From the NCBI RefSeq assembly GCF_005887115.1, contig NZ_PNCJ01000055.1, positions 91,027 to 155,026 of the forward strand: a stretch of 64,000 bases of DNA. Direction: 5' to 3'. Both the position numbers and the translations under genes were made by a program. The DNA is from Pseudoalteromonas rubra. GTDB lineage: Bacteria; Pseudomonadota; Gammaproteobacteria; Enterobacterales; Alteromonadaceae. Positions 1-8,315 of the stretch are shown here, in pieces. Each line of letters begins with the position of its first letter. Position 1 is the first letter of the stretch. The notes beneath the pieces were generated by a model. That model saw only the letters and a program-made list of their open reading frames with translations. It ran no database searches and was not told where the DNA came from.

Positions 1-840
1 AATGTGCGCAATACTTATTTGCACATTTACAATGCTGGTATTACCAAGTTCGACAATGAAACGGACGACGCGACAAAATACGCCAAGCTGATCAGCGCCT
101 ATCACAACATAGACAACGAGCGTGATGCGGTGGAGCGCCAGGCACGGGTTGCACTGACTGAAGTTGCGGCGACCATTAAAGGCCTGCGTGAAGACTTAGA
201 TCGCCTGCGCCGGGAGATGAACAGCTTTAATAAGGGTATTAGTCAGCACCGCATCTCGAACCTCAAAGCGTTTAAGATCAATGTGATCCCAAGAAAAATG
301 CTGGTCGAGAGTATCGATACCATTATCGCAACCTCCGACTTGTACGAGCAAGGCGAGAGCTTTGACTTACTAAGCGAGCAGCCAGCCGACAGTAATGCCG
401 TTAACGAGGCCAAAGATCATATTATCAAACTGGCCAGCGATAAAGCCGGCCTGACGCTGACCGACCTGTTTGATATCCGCTTTGAGGTGGTCAACCGCAC
501 AGGCGATACCGAGCACTTTGATAAAATTGACTCTGCCGGTTCAAACGGAACGCGGATCACCATTAAGTTGTTGTGTGGTATGTTGTTTATCCGTTATCTG
601 CTCTCCGATCAGGAGCAAGCGATGTATCGTATTCCGATTTACATTGATGAAGCAGCCGACATCGACCCGCAAAACCAGAAGGCAATCATCGAAACCGCCC
701 TCAGCTTTGGCTTTGTGCCGATTTTTGCTTCAGTGAAACCGCAGATCAGCTGTGACTACCTGGTGCCAATCCGCAGCGTCAATCAGGGCAGCCAGAACTG
801 GGTTGACGAGAAAGACTGGATCGAAGTCGAACACAATTGA
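1..840 (+). CDS. SMC/MukB-like ATPase, C-terminal part (cut by window edge)
   Basis: The reading frame is open to the left edge, so this is the 3' end of a longer gene. Seen: a charged coiled-coil-like stretch (about residues 30-85), then an ABC-type head: a GSNGT segment in the place of the signature motif, and the Walker B-like IPIYIDEAADIDPQNQ, in which acidic residues are followed by a D-loop-like turn. Known: the arrangement LDEAxxLD near the C-terminus occurs in MukB/MksB-type condensins and other SMC-like or RecF-type ATPases. Inference: a DNA-binding, chromosome-organising or DNA-defence ATPase. The Walker A motif would lie outside the window, so the exact family is not decided. A strong terminator follows directly. 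Confidence 0.55.
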   Translation, partial: NVRNTYLHIYNAGITKFDNETDDATKYAKLISAYHNIDNERDAVERQARVALTEVAATIKGLREDLDRLRREMNSFNKGISQHRISNLKAFKINVIPRKMLVESIDTIIATSDLYEQGESFDLLSEQPADSNAVNEAKDHIIKLASDKAGLTLTDLFDIRFEVVNRTGDTEHFDKIDSAGSNGTRITIKLLCGMLFIRYLLSDQEQAMYRIPIYIDEAADIDPQNQKAIIETALSFGFVPIFASVKPQISCDYLVPIRSVNQGSQNWVDEKDWIEVEHN

Positions 841-846
841 GTACAG

Positions 847-872
847 AAGGGCACAATTCAGTGCCCTTTTTT
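847..872 (+). terminator. Rho-independent terminator after the SMC-like gene
   Basis: An 8-bp stem (AAGGGCAC / GTGCCCTT) with a 6-base loop is followed by a T run, seven bases after the stop codon of the SMC-like gene. Confidence 0.85.
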
Positions 873-944
873 GTGATGATCTTCGTACTTTAACTGTCGT
901 ATACTAAGTTACGCTTTAGATTGAATGCTTTTAAGGAGTAAACC

Positions 945-1526
945 ATGCTGAACCGACTGAAAAAACACCTTGTCAGCACCCGGACCTTTGCCGTTGTGGC
1001 AAGTTTACTGATGCTCAGCGCCTGTGGCACCACACCAGATTGGGACTACGACAAGTCGGTAGAATTTACCAACTATAAAACCTATGCCTGGTCAGCTGAT
1101 GCGAGCTTAAAAGCTCGCCCGCAAAATTACCAGATCAACGGGCTGATGGAAAAACGCATCCGCAATGCCATCACTGAACAAATGGCCAAACAAGGTTTCA
1201 AGCTCGTGGATGCACCTGTGGCAGATATACTAATCAATTACCACGTGGCAGTGGATAAAAAGCTGGAAGTAGACACCTTTAAAGTCAGCTACGGCGCACG
1301 CTGGAATTATTGGGGCTGGGGTGTTGACCACCATACCACTGCACGAGAATATAAAGTCGGCACACTTGTGGTCGATATCATCGACCGTACTTCCAATCAG
1401 TTAATCTGGCGCGGTGCCAAAGAAAGCCGTTTGCGCGCGAAACAAACACCAGAGCAACGTACCGAGTCTGTTAATAAAACCATTGCCGAGATCCTGGCCA
1501 ACTTCCCGCCTAAAGTTCAGCATTGA
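945..1526 (+). CDS. DUF4136 family lipoprotein
   Basis: A 193-residue protein with a positively charged start, a hydrophobic segment and the lipobox LSAC with Cys at residue 27, so it is a predicted lipoprotein. The rest matches the DUF4136 pattern from memory: an early YDxSVxFTxYKTYAW segment, a central ADxLINYHV strand, and a late GTLVVDIIDRxxNQLIWRG segment. The function of DUF4136 is unknown; members are envelope lipoproteins. An AAGGAGT ribosome binding site lies just before the ATG. It is a single-gene unit between two terminators, so the neighbours give no functional hint. Confidence 0.85.
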   Translation: MLNRLKKHLVSTRTFAVVASLLMLSACGTTPDWDYDKSVEFTNYKTYAWSADASLKARPQNYQINGLMEKRIRNAITEQMAKQGFKLVDAPVADILINYHVAVDKKLEVDTFKVSYGARWNYWGWGVDHHTTAREYKVGTLVVDIIDRTSNQLIWRGAKESRLRAKQTPEQRTESVNKTIAEILANFPPKVQH

Positions 1527-1534
1527 TCAGCCAC

Positions 1535-1573
1535 AAAAAAGCCAGTGCCTCTTTCAATTGCACTGGCTTTTTG
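1535..1573. terminator. Bidirectional terminator between DUF4136 gene and TonB receptor
   Basis: A 13-bp stem (AAAAAGCCAGTGC / GCACTGGCTTTTT) with an 11-base loop carries A and T runs on opposite sides, so it can end both convergent genes. Confidence 0.85.
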
Positions 1574-1591
1574 CATTTTGGCTAAAGCGAA

Positions 1592-4258
1592 TTAAAACTG
1601 ATAGCCAAACTTCAGATACACCTGGCGACCCAAAGCGCTGTGGGTCTTGTTATCAATACCCATAGATTCAGAGGGAGCCAGGGGCGCCTCTTCATTAAAC
1701 AGGTTTGATGCACCTAAAGTCACGGTTAGTTTTTCGTAGCCGACATAGCTTACGCTGGTATCAACCGTCGTCCAGGAATCGATTTCATATTTATCCCCAT
1801 TGCTGTCTGCCAGGTCCAGGTTCTTATCAACATAGTTAAAACTCAGGTTAGCGACAAAGTCATCCATCGACCAGTCAACCCCGGCTGTCCAGCGGTATTT
1901 CGGGTGCTGGTACTCACCGTTAAGATCTTCAACAACCGTCGTAGTATTTCCGTCATCATCACTTTCAAAAGACTGCTCTTCGAAGTTCAGTGTATAAGTG
2001 AGGTTGTAGTTGAAGCGGAACTCACCCATATCAGAGGTATTAAGCAGGTATTCGATGTCTAAGTCCAGACCATCGGTTTCACGTCCGCCAATATTCACGA
2101 AGGTATCATTGATTGTCAGGATACGGCCTAAGGTGCTGCCCTGGCTGGGCGCACGCACAACCAAATTAGGATCGGTACCGCAACAGTCGACCAGCTTTTG
2201 CGCACCAATTTTCTTGATCAGGTCTTCCTGATCATAGTTCCAGTAATCCACGCCTACGCTGAAGGTGTCGGTCGCCTGCCAGATCACGCCCAGGTTGAAG
2301 TTCTCCGACTCTTCCGGTTGCAATTGCTTATTACCGGCAACGATGGCGGTATATTCGGTAGGCGAACAATCCACATCTGCACCTGTTTGCTGACAACGCT
2401 CTTTATCAATTACGCTGGGTGATTCGTCGGTGCGACCCAGGTGCAACTGAACGAGCGAAGGTGCGCGGAATGCCGTCCCCCAGGAACCTCGCACCACAAC
2501 AGAATCTATCGGTGTCCAGCGAAAGGCGACTTTAGGATCTGTGGTATTACCAAAATCACTGTAGTCCTCGTGACGCAGTGCTAACTGAAGCTCAAGATTT
2601 TCCAGTAATGGCGCACTAAATTCCGCAAAGACCGCGGTATTGTCCCGGTCACCATTGGCTTGTGTCGCTTCGGTACCAAAAATTTCACCACGGATGTACT
2701 GACTATCCGGATTGTCTTCAATTTTCTCATAGCGGTGCTCAAAACCAAATGCCGCAGAGACATAACCATCTCCAAATTCAAATAGCTCACCGGAAATGGT
2801 GCCATCCAGTGACTGCATGGTCGAAGAACCATATCGAGTGGTTGTTGTCTCAAAGAAATCCAATCCAGCCTGAGTGTTTGTACTAGGCTCAAACGGGTTC
2901 CACAGACCCGTATCTATAGCTTGCTGAGCGCGCAATTTATTCGGGAAGCCGTCAAAGCCTTTTTCGACGGCACTGGAGCGGATTGCTGAATAAGCAAATT
3001 CCCATTCCCAGTCCTGCCACTGACCACGCATTCCCAACACAGCGCGATAGTATTCTGAATCAACATCTTTTTTACGGTTGCCGATGTCTACCGTGCGACG
3101 TCGCATAGAGATGTCTACACCATGAAGGAAGTGATCAGGCTGAGCAGCCAGGGGATGGTTTGGGTTGTCACCCGCCATGGTTAATTCAGTAAAACTCGGG
3201 CTTCCGGCGCCCTGAATAAAGGTCGAGGCATGCTGCGCCGAAAACTCAGCGAAGCCTTCAACACCGTCCATGATCTCCTGGACACCGTTGTAGTTAAAAG
3301 TCACTCGCTCGGTTGAAGGTACCAGGCTCATATGCGGTGCATAGTCATAACGACATACATCCCCAATTATCATGTCCGCTGGACAGACATCATTGCCCCA
3401 TACGTCAGCAAACAGGGTTTGACGAACCTGAGTGCCGTCATCCTCTACCCGTACAACGGGTAAGCGCGCCCACTGTTCGTCAGTTAACATGTTACGAACC
3501 ACTTCTACGCTACCGGGAAAGCCAGATGAGCTCAGTGAATTATTGCCGCCACGAAAACGTTGATCAGCCGTTGCTGTATAATCTCGGTCCGAGTAAAACA
3601 CGTCGCCACGTTTGAAGTAATCAAGCGTAAAGTTGTGATGTCCTTTGCTGGTCGAATTGCCCCATAGCAAGGTGAAGTTCTGCTCTTCACCACCACCATC
3701 CGCTGTATCAGAGACTTTAGCCGCAACTTCAAAGCCATCGATGTCGTTACGTAGGATGATGTTAATAACACCTGCCACCGCATCTGATCCATAGGTAGCC
3801 GATGCACCATCTTTTAGTACATCAATACGCTTTACCGCAGAAACCGGGATGGTATTTAAGTCAACGAAAGACGTTTCTATGTCTTTTGCAAATGGGCTTA
3901 CCGCCACTCGTCGGCCATTAATCAATACCAGAGTCGATGATGCACCCAGGCCACGTAACGCTACGCTGGAACCACCGTTGGCTGTGTCATCGCTGGAGTT
4001 GCCCTGAGTACTAAAAGTCCCCGTGCCAGCAACCGGTAGCTTTTGTAAAGCACCTATCAGATCAGTTGATCCTGTGGCAGCGAGATCGGATGCTGAAATA
4101 GTTTGAACCGGTGAAGGCCCTTCCATATCTGAGCGTTTAATGTGTGACCCCGTCACCTCAATGCGTTCAACTTCACCTTCTTCCGCCATGGCAGCCTGTA
4201 AGCTGCCTGCAAGTACTGTTGAGACCGCAAGTGCAGTCAGTGTAATCCCCTTTTTCAT
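1592..4258 (-). CDS. TonB-dependent outer membrane receptor
   Basis: An 888-residue protein with a Sec signal peptide ending near AMAEE. The plug domain (about residues 35-170) contains the VEVTGS-like start, a LRGLGASSTLVLINGRR core and the DVLKDGASATYGSDAVAGVINI segment typical of TonB plugs. The rest is a beta barrel closing on a terminal aromatic residue (GYQF). Known: such receptors import bulky ligands (siderophores, oligosaccharides, peptides, vitamins) through the outer membrane. The plug type is common in Alteromonadales and Xanthomonadales; the substrate cannot be read. Cys pairs (VCPADxxxGDVC, CQQTGADVDC) lie in predicted outer loops. A GAGGAAGA ribosome binding site precedes the ATG. 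It is monocistronic. Confidence 0.93.
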   Translation of the reverse strand: MKKGITLTALAVSTVLAGSLQAAMAEEGEVERIEVTGSHIKRSDMEGPSPVQTISASDLAATGSTDLIGALQKLPVAGTGTFSTQGNSSDDTANGGSSVALRGLGASSTLVLINGRRVAVSPFAKDIETSFVDLNTIPVSAVKRIDVLKDGASATYGSDAVAGVINIILRNDIDGFEVAAKVSDTADGGGEEQNFTLLWGNSTSKGHHNFTLDYFKRGDVFYSDRDYTATADQRFRGGNNSLSSSGFPGSVEVVRNMLTDEQWARLPVVRVEDDGTQVRQTLFADVWGNDVCPADMIIGDVCRYDYAPHMSLVPSTERVTFNYNGVQEIMDGVEGFAEFSAQHASTFIQGAGSPSFTELTMAGDNPNHPLAAQPDHFLHGVDISMRRRTVDIGNRKKDVDSEYYRAVLGMRGQWQDWEWEFAYSAIRSSAVEKGFDGFPNKLRAQQAIDTGLWNPFEPSTNTQAGLDFFETTTTRYGSSTMQSLDGTISGELFEFGDGYVSAAFGFEHRYEKIEDNPDSQYIRGEIFGTEATQANGDRDNTAVFAEFSAPLLENLELQLALRHEDYSDFGNTTDPKVAFRWTPIDSVVVRGSWGTAFRAPSLVQLHLGRTDESPSVIDKERCQQTGADVDCSPTEYTAIVAGNKQLQPEESENFNLGVIWQATDTFSVGVDYWNYDQEDLIKKIGAQKLVDCCGTDPNLVVRAPSQGSTLGRILTINDTFVNIGGRETDGLDLDIEYLLNTSDMGEFRFNYNLTYTLNFEEQSFESDDDGNTTTVVEDLNGEYQHPKYRWTAGVDWSMDDFVANLSFNYVDKNLDLADSNGDKYEIDSWTTVDTSVSYVGYEKLTVTLGASNLFNEEAPLAPSESMGIDNKTHSALGRQVYLKFGYQF

Positions 4259-4447
4259 TCTTCCTCTTCTCCATAGTGTTAATTATATTTGTAATAGCCA
4301 AACATTTTATAACATATGAAAAACACTTTAAGAACATATATGCAATATAAAAGAGAAACAAATTAATACAGGAGTTACATTCAAGCATGTAAATTACATG
4401 GAAACCCGCCCGGTGATACTCTGAAAAATACGTTTACGGCAAGATCA

Positions 4448-4472
4448 AAAAAGCCCGCTTTGCGGGCTTTTT
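4448..4472. terminator. Terminator after the duplicated-domain small protein
   Basis: An 11-bp stem (AAAAAGCCCGC / GCGGGCTTTTT) with a TTT loop. On the minus strand it ends the 146-residue protein gene; the A run makes it usable in both directions. Confidence 0.85.
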
Positions 4473-4492
4473 ATTGCATTTATTGCGAACAG

Positions 4493-4933
4493 TTAGATAG
4501 CAGTATTATTGATATTTTTAATAAACTGTCTAACAGGGACATCATTGCATTTCAGGTTACGTGCCTGGAAACTCGATTTATTCAGACTTGAAAGCCCCTC
4601 TTTAGCTGCTTTAAGACAAAGCTTAGTTGCATCCGTGCCATTTTTAGCAACAAGCTCTACTTTTGCTTGGGTCGCTGTAGACTCAGTTTGCGCCAGCTTA
4701 GCGAATGAACGAATATCTTCACCGTTACACTCAAGCGTCTTAGAAAAACGTGATACGAACACACCGTGCTTGGCTCCGTATGCACGTGCAGCACTCAGAC
4801 CTTGCTCCGCTGCAATAGCACATACTTTAGATTCTGGTGATGCGTCAGCGCTCACAACCAGTGCCTTAGAGGCCGCTGTAGCAGAAAAAGATGCAACCGA
4901 GATCAGTGTAACAAGAGAGAGAGACTTAAACAT
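4493..4933 (-). CDS. Small secreted protein with an internal duplication (DUF3718-like)
   Basis: A 146-residue protein with a signal peptide (cleavage near residue 21, SATA-AS). The mature part holds two copies of one unit: residues 36-80 (VCAIAAEQGLS ... LECNGEDIRSFAKL) and 104-141 (LCLKAAKEGLS ... LKCNDVPVRQFIKN). Each unit carries a Cys pair (C38/C69 and C106/C129), so one disulfide per unit is likely in the periplasm. From memory this resembles DUF3718 proteins of Shewanella and Pseudoalteromonas, whose function is unknown. It has its own promoter and terminator. No function is assigned. Confidence 0.75.
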   Translation of the reverse strand: MFKSLSLVTLISVASFSATAASKALVVSADASPESKVCAIAAEQGLSAARAYGAKHGVFVSRFSKTLECNGEDIRSFAKLAQTESTATQAKVELVAKNGTDATKLCLKAAKEGLSSLNKSSFQARNLKCNDVPVRQFIKNINNTAI

Positions 4934-4963
4934 AATTTACCCCAAATGAACGAATTGATGCGC

Positions 4964-4991
4964 ATTATATATACAAGTTTTAGCGTGTAAA
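4964..4991 (-). promoter_or_regulatory. Sigma-70 type promoter of the small secreted protein
   Basis: Read on the minus strand: TTTACA, a 16-bp spacer, then a perfect TATAAT box. Transcription would begin about 25 bases before the start codon, leaving room for the GGGGTAAATT ribosome binding site. Confidence 0.7.
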
Positions 4992-5252
4992 TGGTAAAAA
5001 CAAACTTTTTTGAACATTTAATAGCCTATTCACAACTCACTAATCAGGCGCTTTAAAGCAGTTACAATTTTCGCGTTCATTAACAATTTTTGGCGTCGCA
5101 ATTCCCAATTTTTAAAACAGCCAAAGAGCCAAACTATCGCCCCGTATTCAGTCCAAACATACCAGCTAAATTCACACCTCCCCCCTGCATTCACGCCGAC
5201 AAAAATGATAGACTTAGCACCACTGACTATATGCAAATAAAGAACAACAACG
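4992..5252. other. Intergenic stretch before xthA
   Basis: AT-rich region between two divergent genes. Apart from the promoter noted just to its left, I see no gene, clear hairpin or repeat. The xthA promoter must lie here, but I cannot pick boxes with confidence. Confidence 0.5.
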
Positions 5253-6062
5253 ATGAAAGTTATCTCATTCAATATAAACGGCCTGCGCGCTCGCCTGCAC
5301 CAGCTACAAGCCCTGATCGATAAGCACCAGCCCGATGTTATCGGCTTGCAGGAAATTAAAGTGCATGACGAAGCCTTCCCGGTCGCTGATGTTGAAGCGA
5401 TGGGCTACCACGTCTATTTTCATGGTCAAAAGGCCCACTATGGTGTAGCGCTGCTCTCTAAGAAGCCTGCAAAGCAGATCCAAAAGGGCTTTGCGACAGA
5501 CACTGAAGAATCACAAAAACGCATGATCATTGGCACCTTTGAAAGCGACGGCGGTGAAGATATCACTATCATGAATGGTTACTTCCCCCAGGGTGACAAT
5601 ATCAACCACGAGACCAAGTTTCCGTACAAACGTCAGTTCTATGCCGATCTGATGACTCATCTGAACAGCACTGCCGATAACGGAGAACACCTGATAGTCA
5701 TGGGCGATATCAATATCTCTCCGATTGACTTGGATATTGGCATTGGCGAGCCCAACCGCAAACGCTGGCTGAAAACCGGTAAGTGCTCGTTCCAGCCCAT
5801 CGAACGTGAATGGCTGCAAACATTGCTGGACTGGGGCCTCAAAGATACCTTTCGCGAGCTGACGCCGGACGCCTGCGAAAAATACTCATGGTTTGATTAT
5901 CGCTCTAAAGGCTTTGACGACAATCGCGGTCTGCGTATCGATGTTGTCCTGGCTACTGAGTCTTTGATGGCAAAATGTATTGAAAGTGACATTGATTACG
6001 AGCTGCGCGGTATTGAGAAGCCATCAGATCATGCGCCAATCTGGGCGACTTTTGTTCTGTAA
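5253..6062 (+). CDS. xthA: Exonuclease III (AP endonuclease)
   Basis: A 269-residue endonuclease/exonuclease/phosphatase-fold enzyme, full length for the family. It cuts DNA 5' of abasic sites and removes 3' blocking groups in base excision repair. Catalytic positions are all present and almost in E. coli numbering: N7, E34 in LQEIK, Y110, D152 and N154 in GDIN, D230 in RIDVV and H260 in SDHAP. It starts two short-spaced genes (COG3235-type membrane protein, rlmA), which may be co-transcribed. Confidence 0.95.
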   Translation: MKVISFNINGLRARLHQLQALIDKHQPDVIGLQEIKVHDEAFPVADVEAMGYHVYFHGQKAHYGVALLSKKPAKQIQKGFATDTEESQKRMIIGTFESDGGEDITIMNGYFPQGDNINHETKFPYKRQFYADLMTHLNSTADNGEHLIVMGDINISPIDLDIGIGEPNRKRWLKTGKCSFQPIEREWLQTLLDWGLKDTFRELTPDACEKYSWFDYRSKGFDDNRGLRIDVVLATESLMAKCIESDIDYELRGIEKPSDHAPIWATFVL

Positions 6063-6067
6063 CTAAT

Positions 6068-6694
6068 ATGTTCACCGCGCTTATCGCCATGGGCCTGTTC
6101 GCCCTGAGCATCAACAAACAACAGTACCAGGCTCTACTACAGACGCCAGCAAGACAAACCGGCGTGCTGGCCAGTGCGCTGGTGCTGGCGCTGTTGTGGC
6201 AGATCCAGGCTGGGATTTTGCCCCAGCTATCTATTCATATCCTCGGGATCACAGCGGTAACGCTCACGCTTGGCTGGCATATGGGCCTGTTGTGTAGCAC
6301 CCTGGCCACGCTGCTCAGTTATTTCTTTGGCCCTATGCCCATCGACAACCTCTGGACATTTTGGCTCTTTACAGCCCTACTCCCGGTCTATCTGAGTTAT
6401 GGCTTGTTTTTACTTTGCTACCACTTTCTCAACCGTCACTTTTTTGTCTATATCTTCGTCTGTGCATTTTTGTGTGGAGGTCTGGTAGCAGCCAGTAAAA
6501 TAGCGATAAGTGCACTGTATTACCTCAGTATCGGGCTGTATGACTGGCCTGTACTGGTCGACAACTACATTTTTTATGCGGTCATCATGTGGTTCCCAGA
6601 AGCAATGCTAAATGGGATGGCTATTACTTTGCTGATCACTTACCGACCTCACTGGGTCAAAACCTTTTATGATAGGGATTACTTAGATAAATGA
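6068..6694 (+). CDS. CbiM-like / COG3235 integral membrane protein
   Basis: A 208-residue, very hydrophobic protein with about six membrane segments. The central LSIHILGITAVTLTLGW segment recalls the CbiM/ECF-permease family (COG3235 uncharacterised membrane protein), but the N-terminal HIPDG signature of true CbiM proteins is missing. A metal-uptake permease role is possible but not shown. It begins 5 bases after xthA and overlaps the rlmA start by 4 bases, which suggests translational coupling with rlmA. Confidence 0.65.
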   Translation: MFTALIAMGLFALSINKQQYQALLQTPARQTGVLASALVLALLWQIQAGILPQLSIHILGITAVTLTLGWHMGLLCSTLATLLSYFFGPMPIDNLWTFWLFTALLPVYLSYGLFLLCYHFLNRHFFVYIFVCAFLCGGLVAASKIAISALYYLSIGLYDWPVLVDNYIFYAVIMWFPEAMLNGMAITLLITYRPHWVKTFYDRDYLDK

Positions 6695-7494
6695 CGCTGC
6701 ATTATCGCTGCCCCATTTGCTCGGCACCTCTGACTGAACAAAACAAGACGCTTCGTTGTGAGCACAATCATCAGTTTGATGTGGCCAAAGAAGGCTATGT
6801 TAACCTGTTACCAGTCCAATTTAAAAACTCCCGCCAGCCTGGTGATAACCTGGATATGGTGCAGGCCCGGCGGGCCTTTTTTGCTACCGAGCACTATCAG
6901 TTTTTACAGGCCCATCTCGCACACACCATTTCAGCTATGCCATGCGAGTCTGTCATAGACATGGGCTGTGGAGAGGGCTTTTATACTCAGGCCATTGCCA
7001 GCGCACTACCTGAATCCAGCCAGGTGTTTGGTGTGGACATTTCTAAACCGGCTATCAGATACGCCGCAAAACGCTACCCTCAGGTCCGCTTCAGTGTCGC
7101 TTCGATTAAAGATGCGCCATTTTTAGCTGGACAGGCCGATGTGCTGTTGAGTGTGTTCGCCCCCGTGTTTGCTGAGGAAATGGCTCGCCTGCTAAAGCCC
7201 GAAGGACAATTATTGGTTGTCAGCCCGGGACCTAAGCACCTGTATGAGTTAAAACAACATATCTATGATGACGTTCGCCTGCACGACGCGCCAGATTGTC
7301 CGTCAGGATTTGTTGAAGTGGAACAGCTTCACCTGGAGCAAACACAGCAAGTGGCCACAGAGGTTATTAAGCACCTGATTAAGATGACCCCATTCGCGTG
7401 GAAGTTCAAAGAGAGCCACTATCAAACGCTGGAACAAGCGCCAAACCACCAGGTCACCTTTTCTTTCTTGGTAACCCGCTATCAAAAGTCCTGA
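6691..7494 (+). CDS. rlmA: 23S rRNA (guanine-745-N1)-methyltransferase RlmA
   Basis: A 267-residue enzyme that methylates G745 in helix 35 of 23S rRNA using S-adenosylmethionine. The N-terminal zinc finger is complete (C7, C10, C23, H27). The SAM-binding loop VIDMGCGEGFY lies near residues 88-98, followed by an acidic residue in the FGVDIS strand, as in class I methyltransferases. Length and motif order agree with E. coli RlmA. Its start overlaps the preceding membrane protein gene by 4 bases. Confidence 0.93.
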   Translation: MTLHYRCPICSAPLTEQNKTLRCEHNHQFDVAKEGYVNLLPVQFKNSRQPGDNLDMVQARRAFFATEHYQFLQAHLAHTISAMPCESVIDMGCGEGFYTQAIASALPESSQVFGVDISKPAIRYAAKRYPQVRFSVASIKDAPFLAGQADVLLSVFAPVFAEEMARLLKPEGQLLVVSPGPKHLYELKQHIYDDVRLHDAPDCPSGFVEVEQLHLEQTQQVATEVIKHLIKMTPFAWKFKESHYQTLEQAPNHQVTFSFLVTRYQKS

Positions 7495-7523
7495 GCAGGC
7501 TGTCGTCAACACTCATACCAGAT

Positions 7524-7559
7524 AAAAGAAAACCTCTGAGCTGTCAGAGGTTTTCTTTT
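7524..7559. terminator. Bidirectional terminator between rlmA and yfbV
   Basis: A perfect 16-bp stem (AAAAGAAAACCTCTGA and its complement) with loop GCTG and A/T runs on both sides. The right arm includes the yfbV stop codon. Confidence 0.9.
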
Positions 7560-7990
7560 GCAAATGCCTTGTCCATTTTTTCAAACATATCTTTGAGCAG
7601 TTTTGCCAGCTCACGGTATTTGGGATCCCGTGACGCATCAGCCTGATAACCATTGGCTACCATTTTGTGATACAGCTCTTTGTACCAACTATTCAACGCC
7701 GGATTCAGGCGTGTATCTGCTCGTTTACCAAGCCACAGTAACCCCTGTACAGGCAAAGACAAAAAAAACAGAGCAATGGTGATGGCCTGAGGTAGGTACG
7801 CCATTCCCAAGTACGTCGTTTGGACAAAAACCGAAATTATCGCCAACGCTGGCATCACCTGAAGGGCAAATTCAGTGGCTTTAATCACTCTGAATTCGGG
7901 AAATAACAGCGTCAATTCCTTGCGCATTGGCCACTCTTTGGCGTACTGACGTCCAAGTTGCACTTGTGAAATAAGACTTTTCTGCATCAT
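7544..7990 (-). CDS. yfbV: UPF0208 membrane protein YfbV
   Basis: A 148-residue protein matching E. coli YfbV: QYAKEWPMRKEL near the N-terminus, FRVIKATEFA, two membrane segments (about residues 43-85), then LPVQGLLWLGKRADT and a C-terminal charged helix. In E. coli YfbV limits the range of MatP action around the Ter macrodomain. The gene order yfbV next to divergent ackA-pta is the same as in E. coli. I chose the ATG at 7990 rather than one seven codons upstream because GGGAG sits just before it. Confidence 0.88.
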   Translation of the reverse strand: MMQKSLISQVQLGRQYAKEWPMRKELTLLFPEFRVIKATEFALQVMPALAIISVFVQTTYLGMAYLPQAITIALFFLSLPVQGLLWLGKRADTRLNPALNSWYKELYHKMVANGYQADASRDPKYRELAKLLKDMFEKMDKAFAKENL

Positions 7991-8244
7991 AACTCCCGGG
8001 TGCAAGGGCAAATTGTTTACTCATTCATTATTGACCAAAATCGGCAACGGACAACTTACATTTAGTCCAATGAAGAACACCAGGCAACACCATTAACGCG
8101 TTGCTTACCTGCTGTTGGCCAGCGGCCGTCCTGTCATCAATAAAACACTCAACAAAATACGATAAACCAATCGAGACGGCCTAACGTTTCTTAAAAAAAT
8201 CGGGTAAAATTAACTTCATACTCGTCAATTATACCTTAGTCTAA
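7991..8244. other. Intergenic region between yfbV and ackA
   Basis: About 325 bases separate the divergent yfbV and ackA starts, including the hairpin listed separately. The left part shows no gene. A TAAAAT near 8201-8206 could be a -10 box for ackA, but no convincing -35 partner was found. Confidence 0.4.
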
Positions 8245-8280
8245 TATTAAGCTAAATGCGCCTTTTCATTTAGCTTAATA
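8245..8280 (+). promoter_or_regulatory. Perfect 14-bp hairpin upstream of ackA
   Basis: TATTAAGCTAAATG (8245-8258) is repeated as its exact complement at 8267-8280, with an 8-base loop. It ends 35 bases before the ackA ATG and has no T run, so it is not a standard terminator. It could be a leader RNA structure or a protein operator. Confidence 0.6.
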
Positions 8281-8315
8281 CGCAATAACAGTTATTGTCA
8301 AAACGGATAGTCATT

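Noticed and set aside
5030..5272. An 80-codon open frame on the minus strand before xthA
   Set aside because: It overlaps the xthA start on the other strand, has no ribosome site and no recognisable motif.
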